Shown one piece after another: positions 12,233-23,965 of a stretch of DNA of 64,000 nucleotides. The notes beneath the pieces were generated by a model. It was not told where the DNA came from and searched no databases. It was given only the letters and a program-made list of their open reading frames with translations. The DNA lies in NCBI RefSeq assembly GCF_019097595.1, contig NC_080715.1:7268073-7332072 (forward strand). Direction: 5' to 3'. Both the position numbers and the translations under genes were made by a program. This DNA comes from Hemibagrus wyckioides (taxonomy: Eukaryota; Chordata; Actinopteri; Siluriformes; Bagridae). Positions within the stretch are counted from its first letter, which is position 1. Each line of letters begins with the position of its first letter.

Positions 12233-14566
12233 CAATCCTCAGGCCAAGATGGCTGCTGACATCTTGTTTTGTTCATGTGTATAGATTACAGTACATCACT
12301 CTGAGCAAGTGTGCATGACATCACTGAATAACTGGATGTGGTTTGTGGCAGATATTTACAGAAAAGCCTTTAGTGAACATTTCTGTTTACTCCAAAACCG
12401 AAGAAGTAAACGTTGGACAACAAGCACATGTTGGCTGATTGATGCCATTTGAGGTAACAGGGAAAACGGTCTCCTTTTTCTTTCTCACTGGGAAAATTGT
12501 CTCATTTTTCTCTCTAATTTATTGAAAATCCAACAGTGAAAAAACCGAACAAAAGAAACACAATAAGGTGTGCTAATATATTGGCATCCTAAGCATTAAA
12601 TCAAAGTGTAATTTTGAAAGCCATTATGTTGCCATTGATCTATAGATGCTTCAGAGCAACTTTCACACTCCATCATACAGTTTAGCTGCACAGCAGCTTT
12701 ACAATCAATGGCACGGCAGTTCATAAGAGCAATTAAAATGTCAATATGCATTTCTTTAGGTTATAACATGAGTGACATGTCACATGCTGAGGCTATAAAA
12801 AAGAACAAAGCAGCCACTGTTCATCTGTAGAGCTGCAGAATGCAGTCGAATCCCTGCTGAGAAACACAAGCGCAAACACGAAGAGTAAATCACCCCAGCA
12901 CATCCACATCCAACTCTCTAGCAACTGCTAAATTCTCAACCATTTCCCAGTGATACTTCTGCAAGAATTCTGCTATGAAGCTGTACACACACACTCCTTG
13001 CAAGTCATATCGACACTAAACAGAAATCTGTCTCTGAAATAATCTTAATTTTTGTAGAAACAACAGAAAAGTTTATCCAGCGTAGTCAGCATTTTTTAAG
13101 TCACTACGTTTTCCTAAGAAATTGGCAGCACAATGAAGTTTCAATCAGCTTGATTAGCCATGATGGCCTGTCTGCTGACTCAAAGGAAATTTTAAAAACA
13201 AGCAGCTAGTTAAAAATAATAAAGAAAAAAAAATAAAAAGAATGAAAAAAAAACTCGGCAATAAAAAGCAACGAACCCCTCAGGCAATTAGACGGGATGG
13301 ACTCCAGAGGTAAGCACCGGTTCATGAGTCAGGATCAAAGGCGGCTAGTAGAGAGATTTTACTGCTAGAAATCAGTTTCCAAAAACACTCAATCAACAAA
13401 TCCAGCACGGAAGCTTCATTAGCGTGTAAAGATACACTTCTGTGTACACACTGGCTAGCTAGCATACTCCGCCATGATGCTAGTGACAAGAGCAAGATGA
13501 CCTTATCAAGAGCGACTTACAGAAGTGCTTTGAAGTCTCTATTAATAAAGACTTCCTGATTGTAGTTTACCAGGTCACAGGCTATGAATGCCACCAGTCT
13601 ATATATTCTGCTGGGGAGGTAATATAGTGAGACAACATACAGACCTCACGTTAGTGCTAGTTTAAGTAATTCAGGAAGAAGTAGCTCTTTAGACACTGTT
13701 TGACATCACAGGGAAGATATAACATGGGATGCATATAGCATGGGATGCCAGATATGTCTCCAACTCTCTCCTTAACCTTCCAGTAGAATTTATTGCCTTT
13801 ATCAACGATGCATGCTTCACTTATTTTAATTAAGGGAGGTGAAAAAAAAAACAATTGGGTGTGCTGCTAGAGGGGAAAAAACCTGCTACACAAAATGGAG
13901 TTGCTGTTACCAAATAGCTCACTGAAATGGATTATTTTGCCATAACACAATGTCCTGAAGAGTTTTAATGTGTCAATACTTTTACATTTAGTGTTGTTTT
14001 TTTATTGTTGTTAGTTCCTGTGATTAGTTGTGTTCAAAGCTAAAAGCAGTCACCTGCTTCTTTTTTTTCTCTCTTAGAAACTGGAAAGCACAAAAACTCC
14101 ATCCTAAACACACCAAAAAACATAATGTTACAAAACTCTTACAGTAGAGATGCCTTACAGGAATGCTAAATAAAGGTTATCTTAAATGAAACTTCACCAT
14201 ATCAAAAATTACATTTCTAAGTTAATGGAAAGCATCAGTTACAAATTAATTACTGTGAATTACTTGTTGATATTATAGAAACCAAGCCATTACTGGTTTA
14301 GAAAATGAAATAACACCTGCTGACCAATCAGATCGCAAAATTCAAATATATGTGCTAAAATATGACTTGAAATGAAATCCTACAGCTCCTTCTAATAAGT
14401 GACCCTGGAAAATGACTCAGTGTAAATGTCATAGCACTCATCAGAGTATAAGCACACCCTCCCTGAGCTAACCTGGGTGTGGTGGAGGATGGAAACAAAT
14501 GTGTGGTTTTATGGGAATAAAAGGAGCAGTGTTTGCTAACCCTGATTCTACACACTCTACTGTAAT
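12233..14566. other. Noncoding, no gene seen
   Basis: AT-rich sequence. A stretch near 13250-13480 is more GC-balanced and could be constrained, but I see no exon or named motif. Confidence 0.5.
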
Positions 14567-14570
14567 ATAA

Positions 14571-15620
14571 ACTGCTCAAAAAAAATCAAGGGACCACTTA
14601 AATCACACACTGGATCTCGCAGAATGAAATATTCAAATTGAAAGTCTTTACTTATACACATCAAGAAATTTGGTGAGAACAAAATGATGTGACAATGGTC
14701 AGAGGAAACCAAAATCGTCGACCCACTGAGGGCTAGATTCCAAATTATACCAAAAACAGGCTGATTCAACTTGTGTGAATTTCATTGTGGCAACTTATAA
14801 TGTAAGCCTGTATGCACTCCCGACAATGTCTAGGCATGCTCCTGATGAGATAAAGGATGGTGTCCTGGAGGTTGATCTCCTCCTAAACCTGGAACAAGGC
14901 ATCAGTAAGCTCCTGGACAGTGTTTGATGTGGTGGCTTGGGATGCTCCCAGAGGTTTAAGTAGGATTTAGGTCTGGAGAACTTGAGGGCCAGTCAATGGC
15001 ATCAATGTCTGAAACATCAAGAAACTGCTTACACACTCTGGCCACATGAGGCAGGGCATTGTCATCCACCTGGGGGTCTGACAATGGGGCTAAGGATTTC
15101 ATCCCTGTCTGTGTGACCCTTCAAGGGTATTTCTCCCCAGACCATCACTGACCTACTGACAAATGTCATGCTGGATGATGTTGCAGACAGCATGCTTCAT
15201 CTCCAGACTCTTTCACATGTGCTCAGTGTGAACTTGCTCTCATCCTAGAAGATAACAGGGCACCAGTGGCAGGCCTACCAATTCGGGTGTTCTCTGGTAA
15301 ATGCCAGTTGTGCACACCGCTAGCTTGCTTCTGTTTCTTGTTACACAAAGGAGCAGATACCGGTCCTGCTGCTGGGTTGTTGCCCTTTAATGGACCTGTC
15401 CAGCTTGTAATGACTCGTCTCCTGGTATCTCCCCCATGCTGCTGGGTTGTTGTTCTTCTACCTACCTCATCCAGCATGTAATGGCTCATCTCCTGGAATC
15501 TCCTCCATGCTCTTGTGCTGGTAGAAAAACCATGTATAGATGTGCCATCCTGGAGTAGATGGACTACCTGATTCAGTTGCAGGTACTGCCTCATGCTACA
15601 AGTAGTGACAAGACCCTAAC
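14571..15620 (-). pseudogene. Tc1/mariner element relic with decayed transposase
   Basis: The left end ACTGCTCAAAAAAAATCAAG matches the terminal inverted repeat of a Tc1/mariner family common in fishes (remembered: ACTGCTCAAAAAAATTAAAG). The minus strand carries degraded transposase: an N-terminal start near 15594 reading MRQYLQLNQVVHLLQDGTSI, then AWRRFQE, typical of the paired-type helix-turn-helix region. Further on, GACCATCACTGACCTACTGA corresponds to the block before the catalytic domain. Frameshifts, stops and internal losses are extensive. A matching right terminal repeat was not found. No functional product is expected. Confidence 0.8.
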
Positions 15621-15860
15621 AAAACACACACTTTTACCTGCCATTTTGAAGTGTTCACTATTGAGCCTCTAGTCATCTTGACTACGTTTACTCAAGTCTA
15701 ACAGACATCTTCACTAGCATTTCATTTTAAACTTAGTATTAACTGCTGGTCTTACCAGCACAATATTAACAGTTAAGGGGCATTAAGTAAGCTATCCAGT
15801 TACATATTTGCAACACTGTGGTATATAAGAAATAAAACACATTATAGAATAGTTAGTTCA

Positions 15861-16035
15861 GGGCTCAATGGAAGACTAGTGGTTAGGCCTCAGTGTTCTC
15901 ATCACTGAGGCAAGAGGTTTGATTCAAACCCAGCCAGTGGGGAGAAACAAGACACAGTGCTGATCCCCAACCCCAGATAAGTTGGGGAGGGCTGAGTCAG
16001 GAACAGAAGCATTCCTATTTTATTTCAGTTTATTT
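15861..16035 (+). mobile_element. tRNA-derived SINE, diverged
   Basis: The head GACTAGTGGTTAGGCC and GGTTTGATTCAAACCC resemble pol III A and B boxes. The body (CAGCCAGTGGGGAGAAACAA, then GGGCTGAGTCAGGAACAGAA) matches the better-preserved copy at 51207-51432. It is followed by a T-rich tract. Confidence 0.7.
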
Positions 16036-17307
16036 CATTTTTCAGAAATATTTAAAAGGAAAATAAAAAGGAAGAACTCCAATTTCACCAGAAGCACCAA
16101 TAAAGGAATGTACAAATCAATTTGAGCTAGCTAGACAGCTAGCTGTTGGGCTATATATAAAAGTGATTGCAGCTTCTTTGGGATCTATTTCTAATAGTTT
16201 GCATTTCTAATATGATCACACATTTTATTAATAATAGTTCTATTTCTTTTAACACTACAGCAAAATGCCAAAGATCATTAGTTTTAACATTAATGAATGG
16301 AAAGTCTTGCTTTTTATCCATTTATTGTTACATTTAATATTATGGAATGTCCTTGAGACAAGTTAGTTCCACTTATATGACCTTCCATGGCTAAAAAGAT
16401 AAGATGGACTGGTAAAAGCTGGCACTGGGGACTCCTTTCATAAAAGTTAAACAGAACAACTCACCAGATCAAGCATGATGTCTATTTTATATATAAAAAT
16501 GAATAACACATTATTAATCTGTTTATTATTCGACTAAGATTATGTTCATTGCCTGTCATACCAGTCCCAGTTAATGAGCTGTTACTATAGAAATGAATAT
16601 AACTTTAGCCTCTGTTTAAAAATCAAGTCTTTTCATGCTGACCAATGAGCTGCAGAAGTGATTAAGAGTTTTCGAGCAAAGAGCACTAGGCTCATTTCAT
16701 GTAAAAAGTCTCAAATTAAACAGCACTACTCCAGCCAAGCTACAAAGGTTAGACCTAACAATGTTCATCAAAAGCATCAACAGTATCTTTGTTCTTCCTC
16801 ATCCTTGGCAGATGTGGACGTGTGCCGGATAGCATTAGCATGGTGATGATAAAAGGCGGAGGTAAAGGCCAGTCGAAGCTAATCAGTGTTCGAAGTGTTG
16901 GTGCGTCTCCGATCAGAGACATAACAGAACTGTCATCACATCACATCGTTTGTGGAGAGAGAATGAATAATCACTTCATATTTCATTACCTGGCCAATGA
17001 AGACATGGCGCAAGAGAAATATGGGAGAGATGTTGGATAAAAATGTCAAGAAGGGACGTTTCATTAGTGCCGAAAGCGCAAATCTACAGAGAATGTTAAT
17101 GACCAGATGGAGAAACAGGGAGCAGGAGCAGAGAGACATTCTGAAGGTGAAACCTGTGAAAAAACAATCTGGTTATAGTCATAGGGGTTCTGGGCTTTTT
17201 GTTGGGAAATACTGGAGAAATAAAGCTATGTATAATGAGTTAGCATTAAATATCTTATCATTTTTAATGATTATATTTAATAATAGTTAGATTAGAGGTG
17301 ATGTGTG
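16036..17307. other. Noncoding, no gene seen
   Basis: AT-rich. The plus-strand frames at 16658-17290 contain basic, low-confidence peptides with no domain I recognise and no supporting splice signals. Confidence 0.45.
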
Positions 17308-18712
17308 TTGTGTGAAATCTAACACCACTAACACACTAACCACTACCACTCTCATACACTACCACTCTCATACACTAACCACTAATACACTACTTACACA
17401 CACTAGTCACTAATGTACTAACCAGTAACATGCTAACCCCTAACACTAATCACAAACCACTAACATACTAACTCCTATCACAGTAACCCACTAACCCTTA
17501 CCATGCTAACTAGTAACACACTAACCACTAACCTCTACACACAATCCACTAACACACTAACTACTACCCCAACACACTTATCACTGACCCTGGCACACTA
17601 ATCACTAATACACTAGTCACTGACCCCAGCACACTGACCACTAACTCACAAACTACTAGCACACTAACTACTACCCCAACACAATAGCCACTAATACACT
17701 AATCACTAACCCCAGCACACTAACCTCAGCACACTAAACACTAAAACACTAACCACTAACGCACAAATCACTAAACCCAGCACATTAATTACTAACAGCA
17801 CACTAATCACTAACCCACACACACTACTACCACACTAACCATTAACACACTAACCACTAACCCCAGCACACTAACCCCAAAACACTAACCATTAACACAC
17901 TCATCACTTACCCCAGCAGACTAACCAGTAACACACGAAACACTAACCCCAACACACTAATTACTAACAACAGCACACTAATCACTAACCCACACACACT
18001 ACTACCACACTAACCATTAACACACTAACCACTAACCCCAGCACACTAACCCCAAAACACTAACCACTGACACACTAATCCCTAACCCCAGCAGACTAGC
18101 CACTAACACACTAAACACTAACCCCAACACACTAACCACTAACACACTAACCTCAGCACACTAAACACTAACTCACTAACCACTAACACACAAATCACTA
18201 AACCCAGCACATTAATTACTAACCCCAGCACACTAACAACTAACACACAAACTACTAGCCTACTAACCACTAACATACTAATCCCTAACCCCAGCAAACT
18301 CACCACTAACCCCATCACACTAACCACTAACCCACACACACTACTACCACACTAACATTAACACACTAATCCGTAACCCCAGCAGACTAACCACTAACAC
18401 ACAAAACACTAACCCCAAAACACTAACCACTAACACACTAACCTCAGCACACTAAACACTAACTCACTAACCACTAACACACGGATCACTAACCCCAGAA
18501 CACTAATTACTAACCCCAGCACACTAACACACAAATTTCTAGCCTACTAACCACTAACATACTAATCATTAACCCCAGCACACTAATCACTAACCCCAAA
18601 ACACTAATCACTAACCACTAACACGCACACACTACTACCACACTAACCACTAACCCCAGCACACTAACCACTAACACAGAAACTGCATAAACACTAGCCC
18701 CTAACACACAGC
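17308..18712. repeat. CACTAAC-based minisatellite
   Basis: About 1.4 kb built on the heptamer CACTAAC with variants such as CACACTAACCCCAG and CCACTAACACACTAAC. Longer units of roughly 100-130 bp are visible: a block with ACACACTACTACCACACTAA recurs near 17815, 17990, 18335 and 18625. It is not the vertebrate telomere hexamer. The plus strand holds a very high density of CTAAC. Confidence 0.93.
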
Positions 18713-18800
18713 AGTCTCAGACCAGCACTGGGACATTCAGAACCGAATTAAACAGAGTGAATGAATTAGCAGAGTCTCTCTTCCCTGTCAGAGATACAGG
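18695..18800 (+). repeat. Duplicated block, copy 1
   Basis: TAACACACAGCAGTCTCAGA followed by GAATGAATTAGCAGAGTCTC recurs at 19618-19800 with insertions and substitutions, showing local duplication around the satellites. Confidence 0.75.
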
Positions 18801-19369
18801 GTATATACTGCATGCACACACCCTAAATACACACAACATGTTATTGTTTACTTTTAAGTTTTTTTGTTTTATATGTTTCTATTGTTTATGTATAAATGCA
18901 AATAAACTTTTAATTGTATAACTTTTAGTTTAATCTACCTGCAATATTGTGATTTCTAACATTCATGCCAGTAAAGAGCTGAACTGAGCTGAACTGTAAA
19001 GCAGAGACAGCTCCTGAGCGAGTGCAGTCTCACCTGCAGAAGCGCTGACACAGGAGAACTTTCTGCTCGCTGTACGAGTGAAAAATACGAACACAAAAGA
19101 AAGTTTTCGACAAAATGAGAAGCAAAAGTTCCCATTTCTGCCAATTACCAGATGATGAGGATTATTCTGGAGAATGTCACAGCCTGGGGGACAGTCAGAC
19201 ACTGAGTGAGACACCAAACGTCCTGAACTCATTATTCCCTTAACTCCTAATTAATTATTTCGGTTTGCCTATTTACTGATTCATTTATTTATTTGTTTAT
19301 TTGATCTGTGTTTATTTATGTAAATGTTATGGAGTTGTGTGTGTGTGTGTGTGTGTTACATTACAGGAT

Positions 19370-19395
19370 GAGAATGAGAATGTTAGAGAGAGGGA

Positions 19396-19431
<36 letters not shown>

Positions 19432-19560
19432 GTGACAGAATTACAGAATAAAGAGAAAATAACAGAAAAAGACAGGGAAAGAATAACAGCAAGAAAGAAG
19501 AAATGGAAAATGAGGGACAGAGAAAAACAATGAGAATGACAGAGAAAGAAAGATCGAGAA
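19370..19560 (+). repeat. Purine-rich tract with (GAAA)n
   Basis: A run of about nine GAAA units at 19395-19431 is followed by imperfect purine-rich sequence. A (GT)n run lies just before, at 19333-19354. Confidence 0.9.
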
Positions 19561-19617
19561 AAGCAGAAAACCAGTCCTCTCGGTCAGCTGAACCTGAGAC
19601 TCACTCACACACTAACC

Positions 19618-19800
19618 TCTAACACACAGCAGTCTCAGACCAGCACCATGTCTCACCGACGTCTAATCAAATAAAGGAGTGCACTGATGAGAGAAGTGGA
19701 AGTGGAGCACTCAGTCAGACCCAAACCCAGTCTGGATTATGCTGCTCTCAGGCCCTGAACAGAGAGAATGAATTGGCAGAGTGTCTCTTCACTGTCAGAG
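19618..19800 (+). repeat. Duplicated block, copy 2
   Basis: Second copy of the 18695-18800 block, sharing TAACACACAGCAGTCTCAGA and GAATGAATTGGCAGAGTGTC with interspersed unique bases. Confidence 0.75.
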
Positions 19801-19894
19801 ACATAAAGCAGAGACTGATCCTGACCAAGTACTGGCCGAGACTCACTGTAGACAAGTGCTGACACGAGAGAACCGAGAGAAGACAGGAGTGCTT

Positions 19895-20115
19895 GAAACA
19901 TATGAGACCCTGGGGAACCTGGATGACAGGAGACCCTGGAGAACCTGAAATATATGGGAAAGTGGAATACAGGAGAACCTGGAAGACAGGAGACCCCAGA
20001 GAACATGGAACAATGGAGACCCCAGAGAACCTGGAACACATGAGAACAAGAAGAACCTGGAATATAGGAGACCCTAGAGAACCTGGAAGACGGGAAAACC
20101 AGGAGAACCTGGAAG
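19895..20115. repeat. 26-bp minisatellite
   Basis: Eight to nine imperfect copies of a 26-bp unit with core GAGACCCCAGAGAACCTGGA. Two more copies sit apart at 20401-20447, separated by GAAA-rich DNA. Long open frames on both strands are by-products of this repetition. Confidence 0.88.
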
Positions 20116-20184
20116 ACAGAGAGAGAAAGAAACAAGACTGAGAATGAGAGAGTGACAGAGATACACAGAATGAGAATGACAGAG

Positions 20185-20194
20185 AAAAAAAGAT

Positions 20195-20257
<63 letters not shown>

Positions 20258-20657
20258 GAGGAAAGAAGGAGCAGAGATAGACAGAGAATTAAATAATGAG
20301 AATGATAGCGGGAGAAATACAGAGAGAAAAGAGAGTGAGAGTAAGAGAGTGACATAAAAAGACAAAATGAGAATGACAGAGAAAGGGACAGACAGAGACA
20401 GAAGAAACCTGGAAGACAGGAGACCCCAGAGAACATAGAACACAGGAGCGTAACCACTTCGTAACCTTCACAAGCAGTCCTCCATAACAGAGAGAGAAAG
20501 ACAGAAAGAAAATAGTGAGAATAACAGAGACAGGGAGAGATAAAAAGATAAAAAAAAGAAAGAAAGACAGAAAGAATGAATGAAAATTACAGAGAGAAAG
20601 ACAGAAAGAAGAGAGACAGTATGGACAGAAAGAGACAGAAAAACAGATGAGAGAGAG

Positions 20658-20728
<71 letters not shown>

Positions 20729-20760
20729 GAGCATGAGAGAGAGAGAGAGAGAGAGAGACT
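20185..20760 (+). repeat. (GAAA)n and (GA)n polypurine arrays
   Basis: GAAA runs at about 20193-20257 and 20657-20729, then a GA run at 20735-20758, joined by imperfect purine-rich sequence. The plus strand is strongly purine-biased throughout. Serine/leucine/phenylalanine frames on the minus strand are low-complexity artefacts. Confidence 0.93.
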
Positions 20761-21400
20761 GAAATGATATCAGTAAAACTCAGTTGTATTTAATGTTTCA
20801 GGACAATCCCTGAGTTGAATGAATGCACTGAGGATGTGAACCCACAACCTTCTCCTCCTCAGCAGCACAGAAGCGTAACCACTGCATAACCTTCACCAGC
20901 AGTTCTCAATTCCACTGACTCACAGTTTTCTTCCTGCTATTTATAGAGTGATACAGAGATATAATACAGCAGAATTTCCTGTTAACTTGACAAGCTGTCA
21001 GATTCTTTTATTTCAGGCATGGCAGATGTAATTTAGCTGGCAGCTACGCGTAATTTTCAAGCAGAGGCTGTCCAATGCTGTCACTAAACAATTAAGTGAA
21101 ATATTACTATATATAAAGCAGGGGGGGAAAAAAAACCAACTGACGGAAAAGTATTCTTAGTTTGAGTACCGGAGTGAAAAGCTTGGATTAAATCAGGAAG
21201 CAGAAAGAGCTTCAATTCCTCTCAGAGCTGATGAAAAAGTACAGGGATTAAAAAGCAGGAATTAATTAAGCATTCTCTTATTAATTACAGGTTTGCTCCT
21301 CGGTGTAAAAACTAAAATTGTGTTAAACCACAAAACACAGCTCTCTACAGTCTCAGTGCCGTGGGACTGAGTTTAGGAAAGGGAGATAAGACATTTTATT
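20761..21400. other. Noncoding, partial local duplicate
   Basis: AGCGTAACCACTGCATAACC near 20872 repeats AGCGTAACCACTTCGTAACC near 20448, so this stretch shares a duplication with sequence left of the GAAA array. Otherwise no gene or recognisable repeat. Confidence 0.5.
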
Positions 21401-21403
21401 TAA

Positions 21404-21506
21404 AAAAAAAAAAAGAAAAGAAAAGAAAAAAAGAAAGTAAGAATAAAATGTGGGAAAAATAACCTCACAGCTATATATATATATATATATTTTTTTTTTT
21501 TTAAAG

Positions 21507-21574
<68 letters not shown>

Positions 21575-21628
21575 CAGGGGAGACAGAGAGAGACACAGAG
21601 ACAGAGAAAGAGAGAGACAGAGACAGAG

Positions 21629-21685
<57 letters not shown>

Positions 21686-21847
21686 CAGGGGAGACAGAGA
21701 GAGACACAGAGACAAACACACACAGGGAGAGAGGGAGAGAGAGACAGACACAGGGGAGACAGAGAGAGACACAGAGAAACACACACAGGGAGAGAGGGAG
21801 AGAGAGACAGACACAGGGGAGACAGAGAGAGACACAGAGACAGACAA

Positions 21848-21878
<31 letters not shown>

Positions 21879-21897
21879 CACGGAGACAGAGAGGAAA
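21404..21897 (+). repeat. A-rich, (TA)n, (GA)n and GAGACA minisatellite block
   Basis: An A-rich run (21401-21435), a TA run (21471-21491), a T run, about 30 GA units (21510-21568), then a minisatellite with core ACAGACACAGGGGAGACAGA in at least four copies. It extends the purine-biased zone that begins near 19.37 kb. Confidence 0.93.
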
Positions 21898-22018
21898 AGA
21901 ACTTCTCTCTTTTCTCTTTTGGAAGTCGAATGGTAATTTTTTAGAATAAAAGAAATGCTACTCTAAGCTCGACCCCCTTGAAAAGTCAGAGTGTAATCCA
22001 AACAAGCCTGTGAAGATA

Positions 22019-22158
22019 GACGCGCACACACACACACGCACACACACACACACACGCACGCACACACACACACACACGCACGCGCACACACACACGCGCA
22101 CACACACACACGCACGCGCACACACGCACGCGCACACACACACACACACACACACACA
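22019..22158. repeat. (CA)n tract with CG interruptions
   Basis: About 140 bp of alternating purine-pyrimidine sequence: CA repeats broken by GCACGCGCACAC-type blocks. Strict alternation with CG steps favours left-handed Z-DNA under supercoiling. This is a structural expectation, not shown. Confidence 0.95.
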
Positions 22159-22159
22159 G

Positions 22160-22440
22160 GTTGAAGGTTCAATTCTCTTTATTTGTCACATCTATCTTTC
22201 ATAAGTGTGATGTAATGTAGTGAAATGGTTTCCTTAATAACTTACCCCACAGTGCAACAATGAACCAGAGAAAAATATAAAAAATATAGAATATAATAAA
22301 ATATAGAAAATATAGAATATAATAAAATATGATAATATAATAAAAATAGAATAACCTATAGTAGTCTATGGTGTATGTAATGAGTTGCTCTGTTTGATTG
22401 TTCTGCATTCTGACCTTTCAATGATCGTCTGTGGTTCCTC
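22160..22440 (-). mobile_element. SINE 3' fragment and AT-rich repeat
   Basis: TCAATTCTCTTTATTTGTCACAT is the reverse complement of a SINE tail ending in an AATAAAG-like motif, comparable to the end at 46600-46640. It is followed by imperfect (AAATATAGAATATAAT)n from 22276 to 22345. Confidence 0.5.
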
Positions 22441-23699
22441 GAGGAAAATGAGTGGAGTTTGGAATCCTCTCTGAAAGGAAAACACACTCGTGTGTAGGAT
22501 TGTGTTGGGGACAATCAAAAAACCTGTAAGAAACCACTAAATAACCATTTTTGCTAACATTGTCTCATTGCATCTATTCTGACTGACAGCAATATAAAAC
22601 GGAACGGAAAATACATTAAAGTTATTTAGCAGTTCATCATTTTTAGCTTAGCCAAAGCTTTCTACTGTGAGAGAGACTTCCTTAAGTGTCTTTAAACTGC
22701 AAGAATATCACAAAATCTCTTTTAACCACCATGTCAATTTATCAGAAGACCAGATTGCAATCTTTGTTAAAAATTTCCCCAAAATTTGGAGTCAATATCC
22801 ATTTTAGCCTTGAATTCTAGCTCTTAGCTGCCAGGAGTGGACCCTGACATGGTCTTCTGCTGTTGTAGCCCCTCTACTTTTGATGTGTTGTGGATTCTGA
22901 GTTGCTTTTCTGCTCATCATGGCTGTAAAGCGTGATTATTTGAGATACCATAGCCTTCCTTTTTCAACTGCTAGAACCAGTCTGGGCTCTTCTCCTCCGT
23001 CTCTGTCTCATGAAGTGTTTTTCTTTTCTATGTGAGACTAATATGTACAAAAAAAAAATATATAAAAAAAAAAAATAACTCGAACCAAAAGCCATGCCAC
23101 GATTAACGTCAAAGAGATCACTGAGATTTTCTTTAAAAAATATTTACTATGTACAGCAGTGGCTCACTCAGTGGTTAAGATTTTCAGCTACTGAACCAAA
23201 GCTTTCCAAAAGTATCAGCCAAACGAATAAAGCTTTTATTTCTACTTTGGTCCAACATATACAAGGATAAAATAAAATATTTTTCAAAATGCACTGTTCA
23301 TCCATTTGAGATTTCGAAAAACCTCTTCTTTGAGAAGTAGGTTTAAATCCTTCTAGAATCTTCTAGATAATGCTGTACCTTCATGTTCTTGTGATTTAAA
23401 GATAGGAAACTCGTTTTTTTCTCTCTGGTCAGAGGTATTTCTGGATCCCAAGTGGAGTAAGAGAAAACCTTTGCAAGTTTGAAGTCCGAATTTAGAAAAC
23501 GTTGGGAGTCAATGGAGCAAAATTGGCCATGGGAAGGCTCCTGCCAATCACACTAGCCAATCATGGATATGTATAAGATCATAGAAGAGGGCGGATAGAA
23601 CTTTCCACACCTTAGCATGAGCAGCAGTTCGGAAAGATGTGTTTGTCTGCTTCACGTGTCTCAGAGGACACGTGGTTGGTAGATGTTGTGGTGGGTGGA
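22441..23699. other. Noncoding, no gene seen
   Basis: AT-rich, with A-runs near 23047-23075. No recognisable exon. Confidence 0.5.
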
Positions 23700-23715
23700 A
23701 AATTGGCAGGTGACC

Positions 23716-23786
23716 AAATTTCCATCCATCCATCCATTTTAGCACTTATCCTACACAGGGTCACACAGAGCCTGGAGTCTATCTGG
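23716..23786 (-). mobile_element. SINE fragment interrupted by another SINE
   Basis: CCATCCATCCATTTTAGCAC and GGGTCACACAGAGCCTGGAG correspond to the end of the SINE seen at 40330-40400 and 53745-53850. It breaks off at 23786, where a different SINE begins. Confidence 0.65.
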
Positions 23787-23965
23787 GATGTGGTAGCTTA
23801 GTGGTTAAGGTGCTGGACTACTAACCAGAAGGTTGTGAGTTCAGGTCCACTAAGCTGCCACTGCTGGGCCCTTGAGCCTCAATTCCTTGGTTGTATAAAA
23901 ATGATATAAATCATAAGTCACTCTGGATAAGAGCATCTACCAAATGCCAGAAATGTATATGTATA
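23787..23965 (+). mobile_element. tRNA-derived SINE, nearly full length
   Basis: A-box-like TGGTAGCTTAGTGGTTAAGG and B-box-like GGTTGTGAGTTCAGG form the tRNA-related head. The body has CTGCCACTGCTGGGCCCTTG, and the tail is CACTCTGGATAAGAGCATCT followed by CCAAATGCCAGAAATG. The same family appears at 30246, 31065 (minus), 38880 (tail only), 47765 (minus) and 52240. It is a retrotransposed SINE, not a tRNA gene. Confidence 0.85.

Noticed and set aside
16789..17290. Overlapping small plus-strand frames as an exon
   Set aside because: Basic peptide without a known domain and no convincing acceptor/donor pair.
17308..18712. Interstitial telomere
   Set aside because: The basic unit is CACTAAC, not the TTAGGG/CCCTAA hexamer; only scattered CCCTAA words occur.
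19737..20734. Long Ser/Leu/Phe frames on the minus strand
   Set aside because: By-products of GAAA and 26-bp repeats; no start context or domain.
21353..21944. Arg/Glu and Ser/Leu frames up to 166 codons
   Set aside because: Translation of GA and GAGACA repeats.
23787..23870. tRNA gene
   Set aside because: tRNA-related head of a SINE repeated at least five times in the window.
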